From NCBI GenBank assembly GCA_937864265.1, contig CALMIR010000034.1, positions 1 through 49,940 of the forward strand: DNA of 49,940 nucleotides, read 5' to 3'. A model generated the notes under the pieces. The model was given only the letters and a program-made list of their open reading frames with translations, was not told the origin of the DNA and searched no databases. This document shows positions 26,564 through 35,747 of the stretch, one piece after another. A program made the translations under genes and the position numbers. Positions within the stretch are counted from its first letter, which is position 1. Each line of letters starts with the position of its first letter. Source of the DNA: an uncultured Saprospirales bacterium. GTDB lineage: Bacteria; Bacteroidota; Bacteroidia; Chitinophagales; Saprospiraceae.

Positions 26564-29062
26564 TTATTGTCCTGCCAAAAACACGGCATTGCAGAAGAGC
26601 AATTTCCCATTTTCCCAAAAACCTCGGAACAGTGGGTTGTCCACCAGGTAAATAACGGCGCCGCGATAGCCCTCTTGTACACCAAAAACCATGGTGTTTT
26701 TTTGCCTTTGCTTGGCCTTGTAACCGGCAAAACCTTTTACCTCCAATTCTTCATCGATGTGCCCCACATTCCATAGGTCATCCTGGATGGGATAAGCATC
26801 CGATTCCGTTTTAAGTGAGAAATAGGTGTCTCCCAAGCCAAAGCCTAGCGGATGGCTTTCGTCGATGTGTACTTTAAAAATAGCGCCGGGAATGTATTCG
26901 CTGATGTCTTTGCGCTCCTGCTCGCCATAAACAGGGACTTCTCCCTCTGTTTTTTCGTCACTGGAGTCTTCTTCTCCCTTGGAAAGGGCAAAACCAGGCT
27001 TGCCAGCTAAAGCAGACAAAGCCGAGCCGATGGCAATGATGCGACCACCGTCGGATACCCAATTTTGCAATTTTTGGGCAGTTTCATCGCTGATATTATA
27101 GCGCCCTTCTGGAAAGATGAGTACGTTGAACCCGCTTAAATCCAGTTGGGGCAGATCATTGGCGTTGAAGTTGTAAATGGGGTACTGCAAATCTTGCTCA
27201 AAAAAGTGCCAGATCTGGCCAAAACTCTGGCTGGAAGTACGCTCTCCGGCCAGTACAGCAATTTTGGGAATAGACAAGTACGCCATACTAGAAGATCCCA
27301 AATCGGTACCATTATCAGAAAAACCTGTTTTTACGGGAGTGATATCTTGTTCAAACTGCTGGGCCAGGCTTCGAACTTTGCTGTCCCAATCGCTTGTATT
27401 TTTTCGGTTATCGGCTCTGGTAATGATAAGGGTACCTTCTTCGAAGGGTTTGCCTTCCAAGCTGAAAGCATTGGTGGCCACCCTGGCTTTTATTCCTTCG
27501 CGGAAAAGCGCCGCCAAGAAACGCGCATTGTCAGCAGATTCCCATTTGGCCAAATAAGCATAAGGGTGATTTGATGCACTGAGTGTATTGGTATAAACCG
27601 GTAGCGTATAAGCTCCCTCAATCGTGAGGTTTTGTTTGCAAGCATAAGCTTCCAGTCCATACGCATAGGGCAATGACCAAGCTGTAATATCGTAGGTTAC
27701 GGAATCTTCCAGTGGCGATTCGGGTTCGAGCAACACTCGAGCCAGAGTGGAACGAGGTTGGGCAAGGCTAATGACCAGATCGCCAGCCTCTGTTTTAAAA
27801 CTTTCCTCTTTACTGCTGCTGTAGTGATACCCGTTTAGCTGGACTCCTGCCTTTACCTTGCCGTAGCGAATGCCATTTTTATCCATTATTTCCTGGAAGG
27901 CGCGCAGTTTGCCCCGTGCATTGCTGCCTCTGATAACAAAAGACTTGTAATTGCCTTCCGGGTTATTATTGGCTGTTTTGAAATACGCTTCAAAATTTTC
28001 AATCAAGTGGCGGGCATGTTTCGAGGCCATCTCAATAGTAGATAATGTGGTCGAAGTATGGTGGTCGATGCGGTCTTGTATGGTCAGCGTATCGCCATTT
28101 TGGAGTGTAAATGCCGCCCCTGCAATCCCATGACCCGCCTGTTCATAGGTCATGCCTATGGATCCGTTGAAAATGGGGTAGGTATCACCATAACTAGGAT
28201 AATACAAATCAAAGCTTTCTCTGGTAAAATACAACCAACCTCTCTGGTCGAAGTAGTGGGCGTGGTTTTTGCCTATTTCTACCTGAAAATCTTCCTGCCA
28301 GCGCGTAATAGCTGAGTGATAAGGCGCTGCTGCTGGCGCAAAATAATAAGGCGATTCTGGATACTGTTCGTGTACATCGACATGAATGTGCGGCATCCAT
28401 TGCTGGTATATTTTGATGCGCTGCTGGGTTTCCACTTGTGTTTGCCAAGCCCAATCGCGGTTGAGGTCGAACAAATAATGGTTGGGGCGACCGCCTGGCC
28501 AAGGTTCGTCGTGCTCGCGAGCAGCCATTTCCGGGTTGGGCGTTTTGGCTGCTATGCCCCTGTACCAATGACTGTATCGAGAGTAGCCATCCGGGTTGAG
28601 GCTGGGATCAAACAGAACAATGGTGTTTTGCAGCCAAGCCTGGGTTTTCAATGGATCGGCCAGTTCATGCAACACGGTCATGGCACTTTCCGGGCCACCG
28701 GCTTCATTGCCGTGGACGCCAAAGCTCAACCAGACAATGGCTTTGTCCAATGCCGGATCAGAAGGCCCCTCTAATAAGCCAGTTTTTCGCAGGTTGTTTT
28801 GCCGGATGGCTTCTATCTGAGCCAAATTCTCCGGGGTAGATATGATGACAAACAAAAGTGGGCGATCTTCATTTGTCTTGCCATAAGTGGTCACCTGCAC
28901 CCGATTGCTGTTAGCGCCTACGTACTCCACATAATCGACCAAGAGGTGATGCGGGGTGAATTGTTTTCCATAAGCCGTAGGTAGGAATTCGGCTGGCGTT
29001 TGTAATTGCCCAAAAAGGATAAAGCTAATGCTTACTAGCAAGAGGGTAAGGCAAAATTTCAT
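26564..29062 (-). CDS. M14-family zinc carboxypeptidase-like protein
   Basis: An exported metallopeptidase of 832 residues. After a signal peptide (MKFCLTLLLVSISFILFGQ) comes an M14 domain with zinc ligands His117 and Glu120 (GVHGNEAGG) and probably His231 (VDVHEQ). The substrate motifs FDPSLNPDGYSR and DLNRDW follow, with the probable catalytic Glu308 in MTYEQAG. A C-terminal glutamine-amidotransferase-like (DJ-1/PfpI fold) segment, about 620-720, has VLIFPEGRYNISDE and GGRIIAIGSALSALA. The true substrate is unknown. I start at ATG 29062. A duplicated 15-bp unit provides an equally spaced in-frame ATG at 29077 (MKLET). The upstream frame runs through GC-rich palindromes and is not coding. 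Confidence 0.88.
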   Translation of the reverse strand: MKFCLTLLLVSISFILFGQLQTPAEFLPTAYGKQFTPHHLLVDYVEYVGANSNRVQVTTYGKTNEDRPLLFVIISTPENLAQIEAIRQNNLRKTGLLEGPSDPALDKAIVWLSFGVHGNEAGGPESAMTVLHELADPLKTQAWLQNTIVLFDPSLNPDGYSRYSHWYRGIAAKTPNPEMAAREHDEPWPGGRPNHYLFDLNRDWAWQTQVETQQRIKIYQQWMPHIHVDVHEQYPESPYYFAPAAAPYHSAITRWQEDFQVEIGKNHAHYFDQRGWLYFTRESFDLYYPSYGDTYPIFNGSIGMTYEQAGHGIAGAAFTLQNGDTLTIQDRIDHHTSTTLSTIEMASKHARHLIENFEAYFKTANNNPEGNYKSFVIRGSNARGKLRAFQEIMDKNGIRYGKVKAGVQLNGYHYSSSKEESFKTEAGDLVISLAQPRSTLARVLLEPESPLEDSVTYDITAWSLPYAYGLEAYACKQNLTIEGAYTLPVYTNTLSASNHPYAYLAKWESADNARFLAALFREGIKARVATNAFSLEGKPFEEGTLIITRADNRKNTSDWDSKVRSLAQQFEQDITPVKTGFSDNGTDLGSSSMAYLSIPKIAVLAGERTSSQSFGQIWHFFEQDLQYPIYNFNANDLPQLDLSGFNVLIFPEGRYNISDETAQKLQNWVSDGGRIIAIGSALSALAGKPGFALSKGEEDSSDEKTEGEVPVYGEQERKDISEYIPGAIFKVHIDESHPLGFGLGDTYFSLKTESDAYPIQDDLWNVGHIDEELEVKGFAGYKAKQRQKNTMVFGVQEGYRGAVIYLVDNPLFRGFWENGKLLFCNAVFLAGQ

Positions 29063-29086
29063 GGTTTCTAGTTTCATGGTTTCTAG
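29057..29086. repeat. Tandem 15-bp duplication at the M14 peptidase start
   Basis: TTTCATGGTTTCTAG occurs twice in tandem (29057-29071 and 29072-29086). Each copy holds CAT, so the minus-strand gene has two in-frame ATGs with similar surroundings. The duplication adds five residues (MKLET) if the outer ATG is used. Confidence 0.8.
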
Positions 29087-29090
29087 TTTT

Positions 29091-29165
29091 CCTGCCCCCG
29101 TCCGATCCGGAGTCGTCCCGCCCGGATTGATCCGGTCGGGCGGGCGAATCCCGCTTTCGGCGGGA
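29091..29165. repeat. GC-rich extragenic palindromes
   Basis: A block of very GC-rich DNA between the peptidase start and murA. It has CCGGAT/ATCCGG (29122-29127, 29130-29135), the outer pair CCCGCCC/GGGCGGG (29117-29123, 29138-29144) and a separate hairpin TCCCGC/GCGGGA (29149-29154, 29160-29165). The composition differs sharply from the flanking genes. It looks like a REP-type element. Confidence 0.65.
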
Positions 29166-29186
29166 GGCGGGTGGTTCCTGGCTGAC

Positions 29187-30503
29187 CTAGCCTGAAACCC
29201 GTTCAATCCTTGCACCCAGCGCTTTTAGCCGGGTATCGATGTATTGATAACCGCGATCTATCTGGTGGATGTTGTGAATCAGGCTAGTCCCTTTTGCCGA
29301 CAAGGCAGCAATCAATAGCGCCACACCAGCTCGAATATCGGGCGAGGTCATATTGATGCCGCGCAGTTGATGCCGGCGGTCTAACCCAATAACAGTTGCC
29401 CGGTGCGGGTCGCAAAGGATGATTTGCGCACCCATGTCGATCAGTTTGTCCACAAAGAAAAGGCGGCTCTCGAACATTTTTTGATGGATCAATACACTGC
29501 CTTTGGCTTGGGTAGCTACCACCAACATGACGCTCATGAGGTCGGGGGTGAAGCCGGGCCAGGGTGCGTCGTAGATGGTCATAATAGAACCATCCATAAA
29601 TGTCTGGATTTCGTATCGTTCTTGCTGTGGAATGACGATGTCGTCGTTTTGGATGCGCAGTTGGATGCCCATGCGTTCAAACATACGGGGTATGATTCCC
29701 AACTCGTCCACCCGGGCATTTTTTATGGTAATGGCCGATTGGGTCATGGCTGCCAAGCCAATAAAGCTGCCTACCTCGATCATATCGGGCAGCAATTCGT
29801 GGGTTGTTCCTTTTAGCTTGGCGACTCCTTCTATGTGAAGCAAATTGGAACCCAGACCTTTTATCTTTGCCCCCATGCGATTGAGCATACGGCACAATTG
29901 CTGGACATAAGGTTCGCAGGCAGCATTGTATATTTCTGTAACCCCATCCGCCAATACCGCTGCCATGATAACGTTGGCGGTGCCGGTAACGGATATTTCA
30001 TCCATCAGGATGTATGTTCCTTTCAGGTGCTCGGCATGTATGGAATACTGCGCTTTATCGGGGTCGTAAACGAAGTTGGCGCCCAATTTTTCCAAACCGA
30101 GGAAATGCGTGTCCAATCGGCGACGGCCAATTTTATCGCCACCGGGTTTGGGAAGAAAGGCGTGGCCAAAGCGCGCCAGTAAAGGTGCGATTAACATGAC
30201 AGAACCTCGAATTCGACTGGCATTTTGGCGAAAAGCATCCGACTGGAAAAAATCCAGATCGACATTAGCGGCCCGAAATTCGTAGGTATGATCGTCCACT
30301 TGAGTCACCTCTACCCCCAAGCCGCTCAATAAGTCGAGCAGGTGCAATACATCTTGTATAATAGGTAGCTTGGATATGGTAATTTTTTCAGGTGTAAGCA
30401 ACACTGCACAAAGCACTTGAAGTGCTTCGTTTTTGGCGCCCTGTGGCGTGATTTCGCCAAACAAGGGTTTTCCTCCAATTACCTCAAATGTGTCAGAAGC
30501 CAT
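29187..30503 (-). CDS. murA: UDP-N-acetylglucosamine 1-carboxyvinyltransferase
   Basis: A 438-residue enolpyruvyl transferase for the first committed step of peptidoglycan synthesis. The N-terminal motif is PQGAKNEALQVL, where Lys and Asn contact substrate. The active-site loop reads LPKPGGDKIGRRRLDTHF: Asp123 occupies the place of the catalytic cysteine (Cys115 in E. coli) that fosfomycin alkylates. Enzymes with Asp here, known from mycobacteria and chlamydiae, are active and insensitive to fosfomycin. The remaining fold, including PYVQQLCRMLNRMGAKI and DIRAGVALLIAALSAKGTS, is intact. It follows the DUF4290 gene by nine bases on the same strand and is probably co-transcribed with it. Confidence 0.96.
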   Translation of the reverse strand: MASDTFEVIGGKPLFGEITPQGAKNEALQVLCAVLLTPEKITISKLPIIQDVLHLLDLLSGLGVEVTQVDDHTYEFRAANVDLDFFQSDAFRQNASRIRGSVMLIAPLLARFGHAFLPKPGGDKIGRRRLDTHFLGLEKLGANFVYDPDKAQYSIHAEHLKGTYILMDEISVTGTANVIMAAVLADGVTEIYNAACEPYVQQLCRMLNRMGAKIKGLGSNLLHIEGVAKLKGTTHELLPDMIEVGSFIGLAAMTQSAITIKNARVDELGIIPRMFERMGIQLRIQNDDIVIPQQERYEIQTFMDGSIMTIYDAPWPGFTPDLMSVMLVVATQAKGSVLIHQKMFESRLFFVDKLIDMGAQIILCDPHRATVIGLDRRHQLRGINMTSPDIRAGVALLIAALSAKGTSLIHNIHQIDRGYQYIDTRLKALGARIERVSG

Positions 30504-30512
30504 AATGGCGCG

Positions 30513-31286
30513 TTACTTTTTTCTTCTGAAATTGCCGCCACCACCATTGCGACCACCGCCACCACCGCTACGTGATTTGTTGCCACCAGAGTAGCCGTCC
30601 CGATCGCGGTCGCGGTCGCGACCACCAGAAGAACGACGGTTGTTGTTGTTGCTGCCGCTGTGGCTTCGCCTGCGATTGTTGTTATTGTTGTTATTGCTAT
30701 GGCTGCTACCGCTGTCACCCAACTGATCAATAGAAATATGCTCGTCGAGGCTCAACAAACCTTTGGAAAGGGTCTCCAAATCCGTTTTGATGATATCATC
30801 GCTGACATAATATTCTTTGTTCCAGGTTTTATAGGCCAGCTTCATGTAGGAGGCGATCACCGCCACAAACCCTTGGCGCTTTGGTCCTGGCTCCATGCTG
30901 ATGGCTTTTTTAACCAGCTTTTGCACGTTGTGACCATAGTGGCGGAAAGCTGCTTCGATTTCCGGGTAATTGATTTTATCCGGTTTCTTAGTCAGGTCCT
31001 CGGGCGTGGGAATCGCTCCACCTGGAGGTGTAACGTTTATTTTAAAGTCGGAAATAAGGAAAACATATTTCCACAATTTTTCCCGATAATCCTCCACGTT
31101 GCGGTTTTGGGGATGCATTTGGATCATCAGGTTGATGATCTTCTCGATGAATTTTTGGCGGTACTGATTGTCCTCAATGGTCATGGCAAATTTGATCATT
31201 TTCTGGACATTGCGGCCAAATTCGGGGATAACTAGCAGCTCTCTGGAAGAATTGTATTCCATAGCCGACACTTCATGCTCGCTCAT
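30513..31286 (-). CDS. DUF4290 protein with Asn/Arg/Gly-rich tail
   Basis: A 257-residue protein. The N-terminal 190 residues match DUF4290 (MEYNSSRELLVIPEFGRNVQ, then LMIQMHPQNRNVEDYREKLW), a helical domain conserved in Bacteroidota and commonly found next to murA. The last 65 residues or so are low complexity: Asn runs, RRRSHSG, RDRDRDRDG and SGGGGGRNGGGGNFRRKK. Such RG-rich and basic tails often bind RNA, but that is inference. The ATG at 31286 is preferred; MEYN at 31262 is a second choice. It lies nine bases upstream of murA and is probably in one operon with it. Confidence 0.87.
   Translation of the reverse strand: MSEHEVSAMEYNSSRELLVIPEFGRNVQKMIKFAMTIEDNQYRQKFIEKIINLMIQMHPQNRNVEDYREKLWKYVFLISDFKINVTPPGGAIPTPEDLTKKPDKINYPEIEAAFRHYGHNVQKLVKKAISMEPGPKRQGFVAVIASYMKLAYKTWNKEYYVSDDIIKTDLETLSKGLLSLDEHISIDQLGDSGSSHSNNNNNNNRRRSHSGSNNNNRRSSGGRDRDRDRDGYSGGNKSRSGGGGGRNGGGGNFRRKK
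30516..30710 (-). repeat. Low-complexity tract encoding the DUF4290 tail
   Basis: Repeated AAC/AAT codons (Asn), CGN-GAY codons (Arg-Asp) and GGN codons (Gly) make an internally repetitive stretch of about 195 bases that is prone to length change in whole codons. Confidence 0.7.
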
Positions 31287-31375
31287 AAGAATATACAAAT
31301 TAATACTTGTGCCATTTAATGTCTAAACGGTTGTAAAAATGGTGTTGTTTGGTAAAAGAATAGAACTAATAACGC

Positions 31376-33211
31376 TTATTCTACCGTAACCGATTTAGCC
31401 AGGTTTCTCGGCTGATCGACATTACAACCTCTCATTACCGCGATGTGGTAGGAAAGCAATTGTAAAGGAATTACAGACAATAAGGGTGTGAGGGGTTCTT
31501 CCGTATCAGGAATTTCTATGGCGTAGTCGGCCATTTCGCTGATGATTTCGTCCCCTTTTGTTACTAAAGCTATGACCAAGCCGCTGCGGGCTTTTACCTC
31601 TTGAATATTGCTGGCAATTTTATCGTAGGCACTTTTATTGGTGGCCATTACGATCACCGGCATTTGCTCGTCAATTAATGCGATAGGCCCGTGTTTCATT
31701 TCTGCGGCCGGGTAACCCTCTGCATGGATGTACGAGATTTCCTTGAGTTTAAGCGCTCCTTCCAGCGCAACGGGGAAGTTATAGCCCCTTCCTAAGTACA
31801 AAGCGTTATGCTTATCTTTAATCTCTGCTGCAATATACTTGATTTGCTTGTCATATTGCAATACTTGCTGTACTTTTTTGGGGATTTCGTTCAATTCGGC
31901 TATCAATTGACGGAAATAGGAGTCTGAGATGGTACCTCTTTTTTGCGCCAGCGTAAGTGCCATCATAGTAAGTAGGGTAACCTGGCCCGTAAAAGCTTTG
32001 GTGGAGGCCACTCCAATTTCAGGGCCAGCATGAATGTAAGACCCCGCATCCGTGAGTCTGGCGATGGAAGAGCCAACTACGTTAACGATGCCATAAATCA
32101 ATGCACCTTTTTCTTTGGCCAATTCCAGGGCAGCCAAGGTATCAGCCGTTTCACCCGATTGAGAAAGAGCAATCACCACATCGTCTTCCGTAATGATGGG
32201 GTTGCGATAACGGAATTCGGAAGCATACTCCACTTCTACCGGAATGCGTGCCAAATCTTCAAACAGGTACTCGCCAATCAAGGCCGAATGCCAGGAAGTG
32301 CCGCAAGCCACAAAAATGAAACGCTTGGCTTTTGTGATCCGATCCACATGTTCTTCTACCCCGCCCAGCTTGATCCAATTGTTTTCTACGTTCAGTCGCC
32401 CGCGCATGCAGTCGGAAATGGTCGTAGCTTGTTCGTGTATTTCTTTTAGCATGAAATAATCGTACCCGCCTTTTTCCAGCATCTCGATTTTCATATCCAA
32501 CTCGTGGATAAAGGGGGTTTGCACTTCGTTGCTAATGTTTTTTACTTCATATCCTGAGCGGGTCAATACCGCAATCTCCTCGTCTTTCAGGTAAATGACC
32601 TTTTTAGTATGCTCTACAATGGGTGTAGCATCGGAGGCCATGAAAAATTCATTTTCGCCGATTCCCAGTACCAATGGACTGGCTTTACGGGCGCCGACCA
32701 GTTTGTTGGGGTCGTTTTTATCAATAACAACGATGGCATAGGCGCCGATAACACGGGTAAGTGCAATGCGCACGGCTTCTTCCAGGGAGAGCTGGCTCCT
32801 GTCCTGGATTTCCTCAATCAGGTGCACCAATACCTCCGTATCCGTTTCACTTTCAAAACGGTGGCCTTCTTTTTCAAGGGCTTGTTTGAGCAAGGCATAG
32901 TTTTCGATGATCCCATTATGCACCAGGGCTATCCGCTTGTTGCCTGAGCTGTGCGGGTGCGCATTGATGTCTTCGGGTGCACCGTGAGTTGCCCAACGCG
33001 TATGCCCAATACCTATGCTGCTATCGGGTACAGCATTACCGATGTGGTTTTCTAGTTCCTGAACTTTGCCTTTTTTCTTAAACACCCGAATGTCGCCGTT
33101 AAGCAAGGCAATCCCTGCACTGTCATAACCCCGGTATTCCAGGCGTTTGAGTCCCTTTATCAGAATGGGATAAGCTTCTTTGGAACCGATATATGCTACT
33201 ATTCCGCACAT
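31376..33211 (-). CDS. glmS: Glutamine-fructose-6-phosphate aminotransferase
   Basis: A 611-residue isomerizing glucosamine-6-phosphate synthase that makes the amino-sugar precursor of peptidoglycan and LPS. The N-terminal glutaminase starts MCGIVAYIG, with Cys2 as nucleophile once Met is removed, followed by LEYRGYDSAGIAL, HTRWATHG and HNGIIENY. The two SIS isomerase domains show VACGTSWHSALIGEYLFE, ALSQSGETADTLAAL and GRGYNFPVALEGALKLKEIS, and the protein ends DQPRNLAKSVTVE as expected. It follows the DUF4270 gene by 25 bases on the same strand. I see no glmS ribozyme upstream. It feeds the same pathway as the nearby murA. Confidence 0.97.
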   Translation of the reverse strand: MCGIVAYIGSKEAYPILIKGLKRLEYRGYDSAGIALLNGDIRVFKKKGKVQELENHIGNAVPDSSIGIGHTRWATHGAPEDINAHPHSSGNKRIALVHNGIIENYALLKQALEKEGHRFESETDTEVLVHLIEEIQDRSQLSLEEAVRIALTRVIGAYAIVVIDKNDPNKLVGARKASPLVLGIGENEFFMASDATPIVEHTKKVIYLKDEEIAVLTRSGYEVKNISNEVQTPFIHELDMKIEMLEKGGYDYFMLKEIHEQATTISDCMRGRLNVENNWIKLGGVEEHVDRITKAKRFIFVACGTSWHSALIGEYLFEDLARIPVEVEYASEFRYRNPIITEDDVVIALSQSGETADTLAALELAKEKGALIYGIVNVVGSSIARLTDAGSYIHAGPEIGVASTKAFTGQVTLLTMMALTLAQKRGTISDSYFRQLIAELNEIPKKVQQVLQYDKQIKYIAAEIKDKHNALYLGRGYNFPVALEGALKLKEISYIHAEGYPAAEMKHGPIALIDEQMPVIVMATNKSAYDKIASNIQEVKARSGLVIALVTKGDEIISEMADYAIEIPDTEEPLTPLLSVIPLQLLSYHIAVMRGCNVDQPRNLAKSVTVE

Positions 33212-33236
33212 AGGTGTTGGGTTTTTAGATGGTAAT

Positions 33237-34580
33237 TTATAATCTGGTGAATGTCAAATTTAAGCGCGGATAATACTGCGGATGGTCTGTGCCATAAAAA
33301 ATGCTGCGAGCAGCGTTTTCTGCTTTTCGAAGCGGCGTTATGTACAATTTTTCGCCGTTGGCTTCTCCGTCGATCATCCGTTGAAAATAGGCGGAAAGAT
33401 TCATCCGATAAACAATAGGCGCATTGGATGCTTCAACAGGAATGCCTCCAAAAAAATTGGCTAAGCTCAAGCCATTACTAGCAAGAATAGCGATATCTTC
33501 TACCACCACCAGTTCCCCGTCTTCGTCCTCACTCGAAATAATTAGTTGCTCAATATTGGGGTAGTTGGCCGTATCCTGTCCGATGTCCGCAGCGTAGAAA
33601 ACCAGTTCGGCCTTATTAACCACCAGCCCAGCCAATTTTTCTGCATAAGGAATTTCTACAATGGCCTCCAAGCCCGACATACCTTGTACAAAAAACAAGC
33701 TATCGCCTTTTCCATCATTTTGTAAAAAAGTAGCTACACTACCCGTGGAATAGTCGTGCTCGAAATGGGCAAAGCGCACTGTTTGATTGACGTCAAAATC
33801 GAATAAAAATTGTTGGGGCTGGTCATCTTCATCGCGCAAAAACAAGTGGATACCTGCCCTAGAACTAGCCAGATCAAAGCTCAACATGCCGCCGTTCTCC
33901 GTAATAGGCCTCAGTTGTATGCCCTTGAAATAATCTAAGAACAAGCTATCGTCTTCGTAATAGGTGGTGTCCAGACCCAAAAGCTCCTGTCCAAAATCGT
34001 CGCTAAGCTTGATGCGCAAATGCGGAAAAAAAAGCGTATCAATTTCGTCGTCGCCTACATAATCGAAGAATACCAAGCTATCCAGATTGGGGGTAAATTG
34101 GGTACTGCCCAATATTTTACTCTCGTCAACCGCCACTGTCTGATCCGAAAAATAATCCTGATCGTTGCTGAGGCTTTCTGCCAGAGCGACCACTTCAATG
34201 CCGTAGGTTTCGTCTAGCTTGCCGTAAATACCCCCCATATCATAGGGCAGAATCAAAACAATGGAATCAAATTCATAGCCCGAAAAATCAACATTAAAAG
34301 CTTCTGGATAAACCTGGGCAAAAATGCTAGAATGGGATCGCCCAAAATAAGCATCATTGTAATTCCCCAGCAAAAAACTGTTGAGTTGGCTGGACACAAA
34401 AGAAGAAAAAGTGCGAACGGAAGTTCTTTCTGCTGTACGGAAGTTTACACTCAAGGTATCCGTGAAATCCACATCGGCCTGATCTTGCTCTAACAAAGCG
34501 CCCCCTACCAGGGTCGGGTCTGAACAAGCTATACCGATGCTCAGCAATAGTGCCATGACAGCAAAATGAAAAAATTTCAT
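33237..34580 (-). CDS. DUF4270 lipoprotein
   Basis: A 447-residue lipoprotein of the DUF4270 family, found in Bacteroidota and of unknown function. The signal peptide ends with GIACSDP, so Cys19 is the likely lipid-anchored residue. The mature part is beta-rich with many acidic residues: FLLGNYNDAYFGRSHSSIFA near the start and GEKLYITPLRKAENAARSIF near the end, closing with HPQYYPRLNLTF. The family usually lies between a glycogen-synthase-like half gene and glmS, and the same order is found here. It is probably attached to the outer membrane; no ligand can be proposed. Confidence 0.88.
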   Translation of the reverse strand: MKFFHFAVMALLLSIGIACSDPTLVGGALLEQDQADVDFTDTLSVNFRTAERTSVRTFSSFVSSQLNSFLLGNYNDAYFGRSHSSIFAQVYPEAFNVDFSGYEFDSIVLILPYDMGGIYGKLDETYGIEVVALAESLSNDQDYFSDQTVAVDESKILGSTQFTPNLDSLVFFDYVGDDEIDTLFFPHLRIKLSDDFGQELLGLDTTYYEDDSLFLDYFKGIQLRPITENGGMLSFDLASSRAGIHLFLRDEDDQPQQFLFDFDVNQTVRFAHFEHDYSTGSVATFLQNDGKGDSLFFVQGMSGLEAIVEIPYAEKLAGLVVNKAELVFYAADIGQDTANYPNIEQLIISSEDEDGELVVVEDIAILASNGLSLANFFGGIPVEASNAPIVYRMNLSAYFQRMIDGEANGEKLYITPLRKAENAARSIFYGTDHPQYYPRLNLTFTRL

Positions 34581-34749
34581 AAATAAAAACTTAATTTGGA
34601 GTCAACAAAAAGAACTGTGAAGACATAGAAATACTACCTTCTGTACAGAAGAAAACCCCGCTTCGTACTTGTGTTATGGATAGGGGGAAACCATTATGGG
34701 TTAATGTTGATGCTTTTATACTCATCTGGCAAAAAAGCCGCGCCTCCTG

Positions 34750-35580
34750 TTATTCCCTGACTTCTTCCGTGATCAGCGATTGGAGGAAATCCATATAGGA
34801 AGGCATTACTTCCCCATCGCCATCAAAGTCTTGGTGCTCTAATATGGGCTTTTCAATACCATGAACAGCACTGAATACGTTATCTGCTACCGATTCGCTG
34901 CCTATGATGATGCCATCGCAATAAGCAATAGCGCCTTTGTGCAGCACAATACCCGTTCCATTCTGGTAAGCTTTAAGATCTTGCTCGGTCAGGTTATTAA
35001 TAGATGCCTTGGAAACAAACTGCTCATTCAATGCTTTGCCAAAAGTATCTTCATAAACAGAATAAATGACTTTGGTATTTTGAAAAAGAGGTTCTGTTTT
35101 ATAAGCTGTTTTCAGGTAAAGCGGAATAAGGCTTGTCATCCACCCGTGGCAATGTACAATATCAGGTGGCCAACCAAATTTTTTGACGGTTTCAATAACC
35201 CCTTTGCAAAAGAAAACCATTCGATCGGCATTGTCATCGAAAGGTACATTATGATCATCTGCAAAAACGTGCTTGCGCTGGAAAAAATCTTCGTTGTCTA
35301 AAAAATAAACTTGCATACGAGCTTCGGGCAAGGAAGCTACTTTGATAATCAATGGGAAATCATCATCGTCCACAATAATATTCATCCCTGATAGTCGGAC
35401 AACCTCATGCAGGCGATGCCTCCGTTCATTGATCGTACCAAACCGAGGCATCAACACCCGGATTTCCATGCCGTTATCCTGAATAAATTGTGGCAATTTC
35501 CGGGCAATCTTTGAAACTTCGGTGAGGGCGGTATAAGGATGCATTTCCTGCGTTACGAGCAGCACTTTCTTTTTACTCAT
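34750..35580 (-). CDS. Stand-alone GT5 (glycogen synthase-like) N-terminal domain
   Basis: A 276-residue protein equal to the N-terminal half of a glycogen/starch synthase: KKVLLVTQEMHPYTALTEV, LMPRFGTINERRHRLHEVVR and DIVHCHGWMTSLIPLYLK are recognisable. The second Rossmann domain, which supplies most nucleotide-sugar contacts, is missing. The ADP-glucose loop KxGGL is replaced by YTALTEV. It is therefore unlikely to act as a glycosyltransferase by itself. The frame is complete and the same half-protein is common in Bacteroidota, so it is not a local truncation. It is divergent from panC across 160 bases and upstream of the DUF4270 gene. The ATG at 35580 (MSKKKVLLV) is preferred over 35586. 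Confidence 0.85.
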   Translation of the reverse strand: MSKKKVLLVTQEMHPYTALTEVSKIARKLPQFIQDNGMEIRVLMPRFGTINERRHRLHEVVRLSGMNIIVDDDDFPLIIKVASLPEARMQVYFLDNEDFFQRKHVFADDHNVPFDDNADRMVFFCKGVIETVKKFGWPPDIVHCHGWMTSLIPLYLKTAYKTEPLFQNTKVIYSVYEDTFGKALNEQFVSKASINNLTEQDLKAYQNGTGIVLHKGAIAYCDGIIIGSESVADNVFSAVHGIEKPILEHQDFDGDGEVMPSYMDFLQSLITEEVRE

Positions 35581-35638
35581 AAACAAACGATTTGTGGAAA
35601 AAAATTGGCATTTTCCATAGGTTCAATGAACAAGACTG

Positions 35639-35646
35639 CAAAATTA
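35639..35646 (-). promoter_or_regulatory. Candidate -7 box for the GT5-DUF4270-glmS group
   Basis: On the minus strand TAATTTTG matches TAnnTTTG, 59 bases before the GT5 start codon. No TTG is found at the expected -33 position. Confidence 0.4.
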
Positions 35647-35708
35647 GCAAAAATTGAGAGATTTTACTGTATTTATCTGCAACTTAATACTGTCTTAACA
35701 AAAACAGC

Positions 35709-35716
35709 TATATTTG
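35709..35716 (+). promoter_or_regulatory. Candidate -7 box of panC
   Basis: TATATTTG matches TAnnTTTG, 31 bases before the panC ATG. The -33 region is weak. It faces the opposite way to the candidate box at 35639-35646. Confidence 0.5.
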
Positions 35717-35747
35717 CACCACGGTTTTTACCAAACGAGACATTTTA

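Noticed and set aside
26508-26618. Longer N-terminus of the hypothetical protein at 25914-26507
   Set aside because: It would overlap the end of the M14 peptidase gene, and the extra residues are hydrophobic and irregular.
33212-33236. glmS ribozyme
   Set aside because: Only 25 bases separate glmS from the DUF4270 gene, too short for the ribozyme.
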